A stretch of 64,000 bases of DNA from Balneolaceae bacterium (GTDB taxonomy: Bacteria; Bacteroidota; Rhodothermia; Balneolales; Balneolaceae): contig SLKI01000008.1 of NCBI GenBank assembly GCA_007134695.1, positions 124,001 through 188,000 of the forward strand. Direction: 5' to 3'. Both the position numbers and the translations under genes were made by a program. Of this stretch, positions 35,051 to 44,033 are shown one piece after another. Every line of letters begins with the position of its first letter. Positions within the stretch are counted from its first letter, which is position 1. Below the pieces are notes generated by a model. The model did not search any database. It was not told the DNA's origin and saw nothing but the letters and a program-made list of their open reading frames with translations.

Positions 35051-35551
35051 ATGAACTATACGTTATTCCAAACCTTTTTCGCGGGATTACTCTTTTCTCT
35101 GCCTCTTTTACTGTTTACCTCCTGCGGGGAAGAGAGGCCAGAGGAACAGCCTCCAACTGGACGAACCCTCGATTACAGCGGTACAGTATGGTTTCTTGAA
35201 GAAGCGGAAGCTGACACGGTTACGATTATTGAAGTTGCTGTGGCAGATGACGAGTCCAGTCGTTCGGTCGGCTTGATGGATGTCTACGATATGCCGATGG
35301 GCAGCGGTATGCTGTTTGTTTTCGATGATGAAGCTGAACGCAGTTTTTGGATGGCCAATACCCCGATCGCTCTCGATATAATCTTTGTAAATGCCGACAG
35401 AAAGATTATACGAATTCATCAGAATACCCGTCCCTATTCGGAGCGTAATATCTATTCCGAAGGTCCCGCTCAATTTGTAGTTGAGGTCAATGCCGGATTT
35501 GTTCTCAGGAACGATATCCGGGAAGGTATGAGAATTGATTTTAAGTACTGA
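35051..35551 (+). CDS. DUF192 lipoprotein
   Basis: A 166-residue lipoprotein: a hydrophobic signal (LLFSLPLLLFTSC) ends in a lipobox cysteine near residue 25. Residues ~50-165 form the DUF192 domain, with its signature RSVGLMDVYDMP, GMLFVFDDE, SFWMANTPIALDIIFV and VVEVNAGF. The family's function is unknown. It is divergent from rimP and convergent with fbp. Confidence 0.85.
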   Translation: MNYTLFQTFFAGLLFSLPLLLFTSCGEERPEEQPPTGRTLDYSGTVWFLEEAEADTVTIIEVAVADDESSRSVGLMDVYDMPMGSGMLFVFDDEAERSFWMANTPIALDIIFVNADRKIIRIHQNTRPYSERNIYSEGPAQFVVEVNAGFVLRNDIREGMRIDFKY

Positions 35552-35593
35552 GCCCGCTTAAACAAGCCTGCAATCAGCGAACGCGATCGGAAA

Positions 35594-36634
35594 TCAATTT
35601 TTAGTAGCTTTCTTTACCTCATCTGGAACTTCCGGGTACTTCTCCAGAAACTCCATCACCTTTTCAACATTCCGTACCGATCCGATATAGATCGGAGTAT
35701 TTTGGTGGATCGATTCGGGCTCTATCTCGAGAATACGTCTTTTACGGTCAACTGCCATTCCTCCAGCCTGTTCGATTATGAAACTGAGCGGATTACATTC
35801 GTACATCAGGCGTAATTTGCCCGTCGGATAGGATTTGCTGGCCGGGTAGATGAAGATTCCACCCTTGATCAGAGTGCGGTGGATATCAGCCACCATCGAA
35901 CCGATATACCGAGCTTTGTATGGGCGCCCGGAATCCGGATCCTCTTCCTGACAATACTTGACATATCGTTTCAGTCCTTCTGGCCAGGAGTTGTAACTGC
36001 CTTCGTTGACACTGTAGATTTTTCCATGTTCCGGGATCGTGATATTGCTTTCCGACAAAATAAACTCGCCGATGCTGGGATCAAGTGTAAAGAGGCTTAC
36101 TCCCATTCCGGTAGTGTAAGCCAGTGTGGTGCTCGAACCGTAAAGGACATATCCGGCAGCTACCTGACGGATCCCCGGTTGCAATGCATCCTCTTCCAGA
36201 AGCTTGCCGTTATATCTTGCAGGCCTCATATAGATTGAAAAAATACTCCCGATTGAAACGTTGACATCAATGTTGGAAGAGCCGTCGAGCGGGTCCAGGT
36301 AGACGATATATTTGCCCCCTTCATGATTGAGCCGCACCACGCCGTCATTCTCTTCCGAGATTACCATGCAGGTTATCAGTGAGCGGTCGAGTGCGGAAAT
36401 CAGTTGCTGATCGGCAAACAGATCCAGCTTTTTAACCGACTCACCATGAATATTGACCGATCCGTCAGACCCGAGGATATTGGTGATCCCCGCCTTGTTC
36501 ACTTCACGTGAAATGATCTTGGCCGCGAGGCCGATATCTCTCAGCAATTGTGAGAGCTCTCCGGTCGCCCCGGGGAACCTGTTTTGAGCTTGTATAATAA
36601 ACTCTTCAAGTGTACGCAGCTTGGAATTACTCAT
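35594..36634 (-). CDS. fbp: Class 1 fructose-1,6-bisphosphatase
   Basis: A 346-residue gluconeogenic enzyme that removes the 1-phosphate of fructose-1,6-bisphosphate. Metal-binding motifs are SEENDG near residue 90 and DPLDGSSNIDVN near residue 114; KLRLMYECNPLSFI near residue 275 holds further active-site residues. GAGGAG upstream of the ATG supports the start. It is 174 bases after coaE. Confidence 0.95.
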   Translation of the reverse strand: MSNSKLRTLEEFIIQAQNRFPGATGELSQLLRDIGLAAKIISREVNKAGITNILGSDGSVNIHGESVKKLDLFADQQLISALDRSLITCMVISEENDGVVRLNHEGGKYIVYLDPLDGSSNIDVNVSIGSIFSIYMRPARYNGKLLEEDALQPGIRQVAAGYVLYGSSTTLAYTTGMGVSLFTLDPSIGEFILSESNITIPEHGKIYSVNEGSYNSWPEGLKRYVKYCQEEDPDSGRPYKARYIGSMVADIHRTLIKGGIFIYPASKSYPTGKLRLMYECNPLSFIIEQAGGMAVDRKRRILEIEPESIHQNTPIYIGSVRNVEKVMEFLEKYPEVPDEVKKATKN

Positions 36635-36772
36635 CTGACTCTCCTCATTTAATCCATTGAATGGTGCTGTTTCTTTTCTGTGATTATGAGTGTTTCCTCA
36701 AAGATTATCAAGTGAAAAAGCGCTTTATAAAGAGCAACATAAAACTACAGGGCCGACAATCCCGGTACGGCG

Positions 36773-36811
36773 TTGAGTTATGGCCTGATCATTTGAGTTA
36801 TGGCCTGATCA
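36773..36811. repeat. 20-base tandem duplication at the coaE 3' end
   Basis: TTGAGTTATGGCCTGATCA occurs at 36773-36791 and again at 36793-36811 with one base between (period 20). The second copy contains the coaE stop codon (minus strand, 36811-36809), so the 3' end of coaE has been duplicated just downstream. Confidence 0.8.
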
Positions 36812-37420
36812 GTCGATACCGGCATTCTGTAATTTCAGCAATTTCCAGTAGAGTTCGGATGCCTTCTGCTTCAAAGATTGCAGGGAACCACTGTTTTCCA
36901 AAACAAAGTCTGCCATCGGCATCAGTTCTTCATGCGCCCGCTGTTTCTTCATCCGGGAGAGGATTTCATTCCGGTCTGCACCGTCTCGCTGTTCTATCCA
37001 TCGGATTCGCCTGTCCCGGCCTGCGTGGACAAGTACGACGTAGTCGATATGATCGGGCCTGCCTCGATCCAGCAGCAGAGCCGCTTCCTCCACAAACATC
37101 TCGGCCCCCTGTGCTTCGGCGCGTTCCATCAATTCACCAATCTTTCGCCTGACCGCTGGATGGACAATGCGGTTCAACTCTCCGACCCTGCCCTTCTGGA
37201 AAGCTTGTGCAGAGAGGAATCCCCTATTCAGAGTACCATCTTCATGATACGCTTCGTCACCAAACTTTTCCCTGATAGCCGAAATCAGTTCTTCTTCGGT
37301 TTCCATCAGTTTTTTTGCAAGTGTGTCGGAATAGACAACAACCGCGCCCATCGACTCCCATACGGCACATACCGTACTCTTGCCGCTTCCGATTCCACCG
37401 GTTACGCCAACTTTAACCAT
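36809..37420 (-). CDS. coaE: Dephospho-CoA kinase
   Basis: A 203-residue enzyme for the last step of coenzyme A synthesis, phosphorylating dephospho-CoA. The P-loop GVTGGIGSGKST is at residues ~4-15, and the CoaE pattern HPAVRRKIGELM lies near residue 87. It overlaps the end of prfB by 8 bases, so the two are translationally coupled. Confidence 0.95.
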   Translation of the reverse strand: MVKVGVTGGIGSGKSTVCAVWESMGAVVVYSDTLAKKLMETEEELISAIREKFGDEAYHEDGTLNRGFLSAQAFQKGRVGELNRIVHPAVRRKIGELMERAEAQGAEMFVEEAALLLDRGRPDHIDYVVLVHAGRDRRIRWIEQRDGADRNEILSRMKKQRAHEELMPMADFVLENSGSLQSLKQKASELYWKLLKLQNAGID

Positions 37421-38550
37421 CGCCTCTCCTCTGTTCGGAAGCCGCCATCAGAAATCCTTTGATAAACTCGTCGAGGTCGCCGTCCATTACTGCGTCAACA
37501 TCGGAAGTTTCAACCTCGGTTCGATGATCCTTGACCATATTGTATGGGTGGAATACGTAAGATCGAATCTGCGAGCCCCATTCTATCTTGTTTTTGGACT
37601 CTTCCAGCTTTTCCAGTTCTCTCTCCTTGATCTGCTTTTCCAATTCATAAATCTTGGATTTCAGCAGCACCATCGCTTTTTCGCGATTTTTTAATTGAGA
37701 ACGCTCCTGCTGACATTCGGCTACAACCCGCTCTTCACTTCCGTCAGAAAGTGCGCCTTCCCAGATCAGCCGGACTCCGGTTTCCACCTTATTTACATTC
37801 TGGCCGCCCGCGCCACTCGCATGAAATCGCTGAAGCTCAACGTCATTTTCATTAATATCGACTTCGATTGTGTCGTCGACCAACGGAGAGACAAAGACAG
37901 AGCAGAACGAAGTGTGGCGCCTGGAGTTGCTGTCGAATGGTGAGATACGTACCAGCCTGTGCACACCACTTTCCGCTTTCAGAAACCCATAAGCATTAGG
38001 GCCGCTAACCTGGATCGTTGCACTCTTGATCCCGGCTACATCCCCCACCTGGTATTCGATCGTTGATACATCGTATTCGTGTTGTTCGCCCCAGCGTACA
38101 TACATCCGAAAAAGCATTTCGGCCCAGTCCTGACTTTCCGTACCACCCGCTCCCGGGTTGAAAGTCACAATCGCATCGCGATGGTCATCCTCGCCGGTCA
38201 GCATATTTTTCAGCTCCAGCTCTTCCAGTTTTTTCCTGAAAAGCTTCAGCTCGGCGGCCAGCTCCTCCTCTACTTCTTCACCCTCCTCTAGAAATTGACG
38301 ATAAACGCCAATACTTTCGCGGAGAGAGTCCAGTTCATCCCAGCTCTCTACAAAGCTTTTTTGATGGTCAATCTGTTTCATTACAGACCTGGCACGATCC
38401 GGATCGTTCCAGAATTCCGGATCCTGAGTCTGCTCCTGCAGTTCTATGATCCTGACTTTTCGCTGATCATAGTCAAAGATACCTCCTGAGCGCATCAACA
38501 CGCTCAAACAGTTGATCGATCTTTTGATTCGTCAGCAATTCCGTTTCCAT
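37413..38550 (-). CDS. prfB: Peptide chain release factor 2 (programmed +1 frameshift)
   Basis: RF2 recognises UGA and UAA stop codons. The full protein is made from two frames: codons 1-25 run from the ATG at 38550 to CTT, then a UGA at 38475-38473; a +1 shift there joins to the frame ending at 37413, giving about 378 residues. The GGQ motif (SGAGGQNVNK) and the SPF stop-recognition motif (RISPFDSN) are present. Without the shift only a 25-residue peptide would be made. coaE follows with an 8-base overlap. Confidence 0.95.
38472..38485 (-). promoter_or_regulatory. prfB recoding site
   Basis: On the minus strand AGGAGG, TAT, CTT, TGA, C occur in that order around 38485-38472: a Shine-Dalgarno-like AGGAGG three bases before the slippery CUU and an in-frame UGA (38475-38473) followed by C. 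This is the classic RF2 autoregulatory frameshift signal: low RF2 slows UGA reading and allows the +1 shift. Confidence 0.95.
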
Positions 38551-38579
38551 ATAATTTCGATTCCTTCCAATTTACTTTT

Positions 38580-38587
38580 CAAATTTA
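38580..38587 (-). promoter_or_regulatory. Possible prfB promoter (-7 element)
   Basis: TAAATTTG on the minus strand (38587-38580) exactly matches TAnnTTTG, about 30 bases before the prfB ATG at 38550. No TTG is found 20 bases upstream, so the -33 element is weak or absent. Confidence 0.45.
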
Positions 38588-38622
38588 CAGCATGCTGACA
38601 AATCTCATTCTGCTGTACAGAG

Positions 38623-38871
38623 TCACTTCGTCAGCCGTGCAAGAATATATCCGATCAGGATGCCTCCTGCAAAGGCAAATCCAACCCCCTGTTCGGGGTG
38701 AGCCCTTATATAACGTCGGGCATTTCGGTAATCGTGCCGCAACTCATATGTAAGCCGATCCTTTTCGTTTCTCAGTTTGTCGGAAAGCTCCATATAACGT
38801 GCTTCAAGTCGTTCTTTGTTCTTGTCGTATGTATCGTAGATCTCTTTGGTTCTGTCTGTTGCTTTTGGCAT
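38623..38871 (-). CDS. DUF883/ElaB-like membrane-anchored helical protein
   Basis: An 82-residue protein: a long charged helix (residues ~10-58) rich in Lys, Glu and Arg, then a single C-terminal hydrophobic segment with glycine spacing (GVGFAFAGGILIGYILARL). The layout and the ARRYIRAHPEQ phrase resemble the DUF883 (ElaB/YqjD) family, some of which bind ribosomes at the inner membrane. AGGAG precedes the ATG. Function here is unknown. Confidence 0.6.
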   Translation of the reverse strand: MPKATDRTKEIYDTYDKNKERLEARYMELSDKLRNEKDRLTYELRHDYRNARRYIRAHPEQGVGFAFAGGILIGYILARLTK

Positions 38872-39024
38872 GATAGTTCTCCTGTTTCTAATTCGTGGTT
38901 TTTTTAAACCGATATGCGGTTAACTGCTCTTGTCTAACGCTGCTTACACAGAGTTTTTACTGTTGGTTTTGTAAGCAACCGTTTCACCGATGAAAACGTA
39001 TTGACCTCTTTTTATCGTTCATTT

Positions 39025-40815
39025 TCAGGTTATAGCTTTTTTCCCATCTTTGTGACGGCTTTTATATTGCAGTTCATACAGTTTGCGATAGATACCGTTT
39101 TCTCTCTTTAACAGTTGTTGATGCGTTCCGATCTCGCGAATTCGGCCTTTATGCATGACCAATATCTTGTTTGCTCCCCGAATGGTTGAAAGCCGGTGCG
39201 CAATAACCAGTGAAGTCCGGCCTTTTGTGATTCGCCGGGAGGCACGTGTAACCAGCTGTTCGGTCTCCGAATCCACACTGGAAGTTGCCTCGTCGAGAAT
39301 CAGAATTTTCGGATCAAACACCATCGCCCGGACAAAACAGATCAGCTGTCGCTGCCCCATCGAAAGAGAAGCACCCCGTTCGTTCAGAGTAAAGTTGTAA
39401 GTTTCAGGTAGCTTTCGGATAAATTGGTGAGCTTCCACCTCTTTTGCCGCCTGGATCACCTGGTCTCTGTCGATCGATTCATCACCCAGTGTGATATTGT
39501 CAAGGATAGTACCGGAAAAAAGTGCGTTGTCCTGAAGAACCAGGCCGAAATTGCTTCGCAGCTGTTCCAGCTTCAACGATCGTATATCGAATCCATCCAG
39601 CAGAATTTCGCCTTTGTCGATGTCATAAAACCGCATCAGCAGGTTGATAATGGTAGTTTTTCCCGACCCTGTTGCCCCAACGATCGCGACCTGTTCTCCC
39701 GGTTCTATTTTAAAGTTCACATCGCTCAGTACCTGTTCTCCATCCTGGTTGTATTTGAACCAGACATTTTTAAACTCGATTTCACCTTCGACCTTTGGCA
39801 GGTTCACCGGGCGTTCCGGATTCTTGATTTGATTTTCCGTGTCAAGAATATCGAAGATCCGTTCTGAAGAAGCGAGAGCAGATTGCAGTGTATTATATTT
39901 TTCACTCAGGCCTCGAATCGGGTTAAAAAACTGTCTTACATATTGAATAAAAGCCAGCAATACACCAAAGGTAACTTGATCGGTCAGAGCTCTGGCCCCC
40001 CCATACCATACAACCAGTGCCATTGCAAGGCTTGCAAGCACTTCAACCACCGGCCAGAATATGGAGAAGTAAAATATGGTATTCAGATGCGCCTTGCGGT
40101 GGTCTGCATTAATCTTCTCAAATTTGTTTTTCTGCTTTTTCTCCCGGTTAAATAGCTGAACAATTGCCATACCGCTGATATGCTCCTGAATGAAGGAGTT
40201 CACATGGGCGATCTGGTCTCTCACATCCAGAAAGGAAACCCTCACCCTGGATTTAAAGAGAAAAGTGGCATAAAAAAGCAGCGGCAGGACAAGAATGGCA
40301 ATAATAGTCAGCTCCCAGCTCATCATCAGCATGAAAAAAAGGATAAAGATGATGCGGAAGAGATCACCGATCATATTGACGACTCCGTCCGAAAGAAGCT
40401 CGTTCAGAGCTTCGATATCACTTGTAGTACGTGTGATGAGCCGCCCGATCGGATTGGTGTCGAAAAACTGGACGTGGAGCGACTGGATTTTCTTGAAAAC
40501 CGAATTTCTCAAACTGTACAGGGCACCCTGGCCAAACCATCGAGTCAGATAAGTATTCCAGACCAGTATGATAAATTCACCGACCAGAGCCGCCACAAGC
40601 AATGCGACGATCCACAACAGTCCTTCAAAATCGCCAAGAGCGATGTAGTCGTCGACCGCGATCTGGGTCAGTTTGGGCCGTACCGTACTTAAAAATGCGG
40701 CGGAGAGAGTAAGTCCTATCGCCAGTAATACATACCAGCGATAAGGTTTGATATAAAAGTAAAGCCGTCGCAACAGATCCGTGTCGACGGCTTTCGAGTC
40801 GTTAGATCTACTCAA
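39025..40815 (-). CDS. ABC half-exporter, canonical ATP site subunit
   Basis: A 596-residue protein with a six-helix membrane domain (residues ~25-310) and an ATPase domain. Walker A is GATGSGKTT (residues ~380-388), Walker B ends with the catalytic glutamate (LDE, Glu509), and the H-loop is present (IAHRLS). The signature motif is LSMGQ (residues 484-488) instead of LSGGQ. It starts with TTG 29 bases after rnz. Together with the upstream half-transporter (42119-43918) it fits a heterodimeric multidrug or lipid exporter of the TM287/288 or BmrCD kind. Confidence 0.85.
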   Translation of the reverse strand: MSRSNDSKAVDTDLLRRLYFYIKPYRWYVLLAIGLTLSAAFLSTVRPKLTQIAVDDYIALGDFEGLLWIVALLVAALVGEFIILVWNTYLTRWFGQGALYSLRNSVFKKIQSLHVQFFDTNPIGRLITRTTSDIEALNELLSDGVVNMIGDLFRIIFILFFMLMMSWELTIIAILVLPLLFYATFLFKSRVRVSFLDVRDQIAHVNSFIQEHISGMAIVQLFNREKKQKNKFEKINADHRKAHLNTIFYFSIFWPVVEVLASLAMALVVWYGGARALTDQVTFGVLLAFIQYVRQFFNPIRGLSEKYNTLQSALASSERIFDILDTENQIKNPERPVNLPKVEGEIEFKNVWFKYNQDGEQVLSDVNFKIEPGEQVAIVGATGSGKTTIINLLMRFYDIDKGEILLDGFDIRSLKLEQLRSNFGLVLQDNALFSGTILDNITLGDESIDRDQVIQAAKEVEAHQFIRKLPETYNFTLNERGASLSMGQRQLICFVRAMVFDPKILILDEATSSVDSETEQLVTRASRRITKGRTSLVIAHRLSTIRGANKILVMHKGRIREIGTHQQLLKRENGIYRKLYELQYKSRHKDGKKAIT

Positions 40816-40844
40816 AACAGTACGATTGTTGATCGGGGAGCGAT

Positions 40845-42056
40845 CTAGAACCGGTCGAAATCATCAAAGGGTGTCCGCGGAGTGATCGGCCTCGGCTTTC
40901 GTTCCGGTTGGTCATTACCATCATCTTTTTTTCGGCGCTGTTTATCATTCTGACGTCTCGACCGGCCGGAATCCTGCTTCTTTCGTCCCCTGTAGTTATC
41001 CGAACCTCGGCTCTTTTGAGGCTTGCGCTTTCGAAAACGTTTCTGCTTTCCTGATGATTTATGCTTTCTTTTGTCACCGGATGATTTACCGTCGATCTCC
41101 TTGAGATAGACTTTTGGCTGAATGATTCCTTTCTCATGAGCCGGATCGGTAAATATCGGTCTTAATTCGGTCGCCAGCCATGCCGGGAAAAAGTCCTTCC
41201 TGGCTTCCCGGAGCAGTACAAACGGGTTGGTATATCGTGCCGAAAAGTGTGTGATCACCAGCAGTTTTGTCTGTGCTTCGTTGGCGACACGTGCCGCATC
41301 GATCGCAGTAGAGTGCCCTGTCTCTGCAGCTTTTTCTGTCAACTCCTCCGAAAAAGTAGCCTCATGCATCAATATATTGGTATTCATGGCAAGTTTGACT
41401 GCATTGGGGCTATACCGGGTATCAGTGATATAGGCAAAACTGTCGCCAGGCCTTGGGTGTCCGACAATCTCATTCGACTCGATGACAGTTCCATCCTCAA
41501 GTTCAACGTCGTTTCCAGCCTTGAGTTCTTTGTACTGCCAGTCTTCACTGATTCCAAGTGCTTCCGCTTTTTCAGCGTCCACTTTGCCGGGTTTGTCTTT
41601 TTCCTGGAAACGGTATCCAAGACAAAATTTGTGGTGTTTGAGCGGCATCGCTTCAATATAAAACTCCTCTTCATCGACAACACGGCCACCCTTGAAATCC
41701 TCCTCCAGTTCCACATATTCAATCTCAAAGTCCAGATCGACATTGGAAAAGGTCAGATTCCACTCAACATATTCGCGTATCCCCTTCGGTCCTGCGATCG
41801 TAAGTGGCTTATCTCTTCTTTGAAGCTGGAGTGTAGAGAGTAGGCCTATCAGCCCCGATATATGGTCTACATCCAGATGAGATAGAAAGATGTTGTCGAC
41901 TTTGGATCGTTTCAACCCTGCCTGCAGCATTCTCATTTGGGTATTCTCACCACAATCGAAAAGGCAGATGCTGCCTTCACGCCATAGTGCGACAGAGGGT
42001 AAGTGACGAGTAGCTGTCGGGGTTGCCGAAGCGACACCAAGTGGTATGATAATCAT
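40845..42056 (-). CDS. rnz: RNase Z family metallo-beta-lactamase with basic tail
   Basis: A 403-residue member of the RNase Z family, which cuts the 3' trailer from tRNA precursors. The motif II segment reads SHLDVDH (residues 59-65); most family members have HxHxDH, so the second histidine is replaced by Asp62. Other motifs are present: DCGENTQ, DTRYSPN and GHSTAID. Residues ~325-403 form a lysine/arginine-rich, low-complexity tail (KHKSSGKQKRFRKRK and more) that may bind RNA. GGGAG supports the ATG start. It lies between two ABC half-exporter genes. Confidence 0.85.
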   Translation of the reverse strand: MIIIPLGVASATPTATRHLPSVALWREGSICLFDCGENTQMRMLQAGLKRSKVDNIFLSHLDVDHISGLIGLLSTLQLQRRDKPLTIAGPKGIREYVEWNLTFSNVDLDFEIEYVELEEDFKGGRVVDEEEFYIEAMPLKHHKFCLGYRFQEKDKPGKVDAEKAEALGISEDWQYKELKAGNDVELEDGTVIESNEIVGHPRPGDSFAYITDTRYSPNAVKLAMNTNILMHEATFSEELTEKAAETGHSTAIDAARVANEAQTKLLVITHFSARYTNPFVLLREARKDFFPAWLATELRPIFTDPAHEKGIIQPKVYLKEIDGKSSGDKRKHKSSGKQKRFRKRKPQKSRGSDNYRGRKKQDSGRSRRQNDKQRRKKDDGNDQPERKPRPITPRTPFDDFDRF

Positions 42057-42118
42057 TTTGATCTCCCGTAGTTTTTATAAAGTGACTTGCCTGTCCGGCA
42101 AATCGTATGCCCACATGT

Positions 42119-43918
42119 TCAGATTTCTGCCAACTCTTTTTCAAGTTGTTGCTTCCTGTTCATTTCTGCGTACTGTCCTTCCAGATTTAGAAGTTCTTTA
42201 TGTGTACCGTACTCAATCAGAGAACCGTCTTCAATATAAAAAATTGTATCAGCATTTTTTACGGAGGATATGCGGTGGCTGATCATAACGATCGTTCGCC
42301 CTTTTAGCTGATTTTGAAGATGTTGAATAATAGCATTTTCTGTCTCGGAATCAACCGCACTTAATGAATCATCTAAAATAAGAATTCCGGGTTTCTTAAT
42401 CAGGGCTCTTGCAATCGCAGTTCGCTGTTTCTGTCCACCTGATAGCGTAATCCCCCGCTCTCCAACTATAGTCTCAAATTTTTTCTCAAATTCCAAAATA
42501 TTCTCGAGAAGTTGTGCCTGTTCCGCCGCTTCACGGATCTCTTCATCACTTGCGGATTCTACGCCGAACGCGATATTTTCCCGGATCGACGTTGAAAACA
42601 GAAAGGTATCCTGCGGAACATATCCGATTTCTCTGCGCAGCCGGCGTATCGGCCAATTTCTGATATCTACTCCATCGATTCGAATACTGCCCGAAGTAGG
42701 GTCAAACAACCTGGGAATCAACTGCACCAGAGTGCTCTTGCCGGCTCCTGTCCTTCCAACAATAGCTGCAGTTTCACCCGGCCGGATTTTAAGTGAAATA
42801 TCTTTCAAGGCATACTCCCCGGATCCCGGATAATTGAAACTGACTTTGTCGAAAATGATCTCCCCCTTTAGTTTTTTCATTCCTTCGACGGTTCGATCAT
42901 CATCAGATATTTCAATTTTTTCGTCCATCAGCTCCTGAATTCTTTCCCAGGATGCGATCGATTTCTGAAAGCGGTTAACCGTATATCCGAGAGAGGCAAC
43001 CGGCCAGGTCAGGTAAGCCACATAAATTACAAATTCAGCAATATTTCCTACCGTCACGACCCCTTCTATCACCATATTACCTCCTTGCCAGATTACGATG
43101 ATCACCGAAATTCCGATAAGTAAATTGAGCATGGGGTGAAAAAGGGATTCTACCAGATCGAGCCGAAGTTTCTTTTTTCGATACGATTCACTTTCACCTT
43201 CAAACCGCTTCTGCTCATGCGATTCACGTCGATAAGCCTTGATCAGCCGGATACTGTTAAACGCTTCTCCCGCACGGTCGGCGATGCTGGAGTACTGGCG
43301 CTGGATAATCATTTGGTATTTATGAATAAATCCACTGACCCAATAAGCGAATGCGGAGAGAAACGGAAGAGGCAACAGTGCCCAGAGAGTCAGTCTCGGG
43401 TTGACGATCACCATCATGGAGATTATAAAACCGGCCCGGGTAAGGGTGTTGATCGTGTACATAAATACCGGCCCGAAATATTCTCGCACCCTTGTAACAT
43501 CTTCGGTCGCCCGTACATATACATCTCCCGATTTACGGGTAGCAAAAAAACGTTGAGGAAGGCTGAGAAGCTTATCTACTATTTCGTTCCGAATGTCAAA
43601 CTCGATCTTTCTGGAGCTAACGATCAAAGTCTGACGAGTAGCAAAAAGCAGAATTCCATATAGGAGAACGGTACCGATCAGCAACAGGGAGTTCCAGGCC
43701 AGTATCGCCCCGGCCTCAGGGCTTAACAGTACCTCCAAAAGTCCCGTATACTCCTCCCCGTTCATCTCCTGCAACATCTCCACCTCGTCCATCGTCTGCC
43801 GGATCAATACAGGAATCCAGATCAAAAAGAAGTTGGATGCGGTGAGGAAAAGGGTGCCGAGCAGGATTGATCCCTTGTACTTCCTGAAGTAGCGGTTCAG
43901 TCTCGAAAGATTTTTCAA
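42119..43918 (-). CDS. ABC half-exporter, degenerate ATP site subunit
   Basis: A 599-residue half-transporter: six membrane helices (residues ~15-310) and an ATPase domain. Walker A is GRTGAGKST (residues ~388-396) and the signature is canonical, LSGGQ (492-496), but the residue after Walker B is aspartate (LDDSLS, Asp517) rather than catalytic glutamate. This is the pattern of the degenerate-site subunit in heterodimeric exporters, whose partner would be the canonical subunit at 39025-40815. Translation starts at TTG 43918, with GGAGGAG seven bases upstream. Confidence 0.85.
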   Translation of the reverse strand: MKNLSRLNRYFRKYKGSILLGTLFLTASNFFLIWIPVLIRQTMDEVEMLQEMNGEEYTGLLEVLLSPEAGAILAWNSLLLIGTVLLYGILLFATRQTLIVSSRKIEFDIRNEIVDKLLSLPQRFFATRKSGDVYVRATEDVTRVREYFGPVFMYTINTLTRAGFIISMMVIVNPRLTLWALLPLPFLSAFAYWVSGFIHKYQMIIQRQYSSIADRAGEAFNSIRLIKAYRRESHEQKRFEGESESYRKKKLRLDLVESLFHPMLNLLIGISVIIVIWQGGNMVIEGVVTVGNIAEFVIYVAYLTWPVASLGYTVNRFQKSIASWERIQELMDEKIEISDDDRTVEGMKKLKGEIIFDKVSFNYPGSGEYALKDISLKIRPGETAAIVGRTGAGKSTLVQLIPRLFDPTSGSIRIDGVDIRNWPIRRLRREIGYVPQDTFLFSTSIRENIAFGVESASDEEIREAAEQAQLLENILEFEKKFETIVGERGITLSGGQKQRTAIARALIKKPGILILDDSLSAVDSETENAIIQHLQNQLKGRTIVMISHRISSVKNADTIFYIEDGSLIEYGTHKELLNLEGQYAEMNRKQQLEKELAEI

Positions 43919-44033
43919 AATGGAACTCCTCCGGTTTTCGGCCGGTGATCAGGCCGGTTAACATATACCAGGCCTTTAATCAAATGCGCATCTGCCGGAA
44001 TTACAGTGGCAGAAACGTGTCAAAACCGAATTA

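Noticed and set aside
38870-39024. Possible tRNA or RNA gene in the gap before the ABC exporter
   Set aside because: No cloverleaf or conserved RNA pattern was found; only an A/T-rich GGTTT/AAACC inverted repeat.
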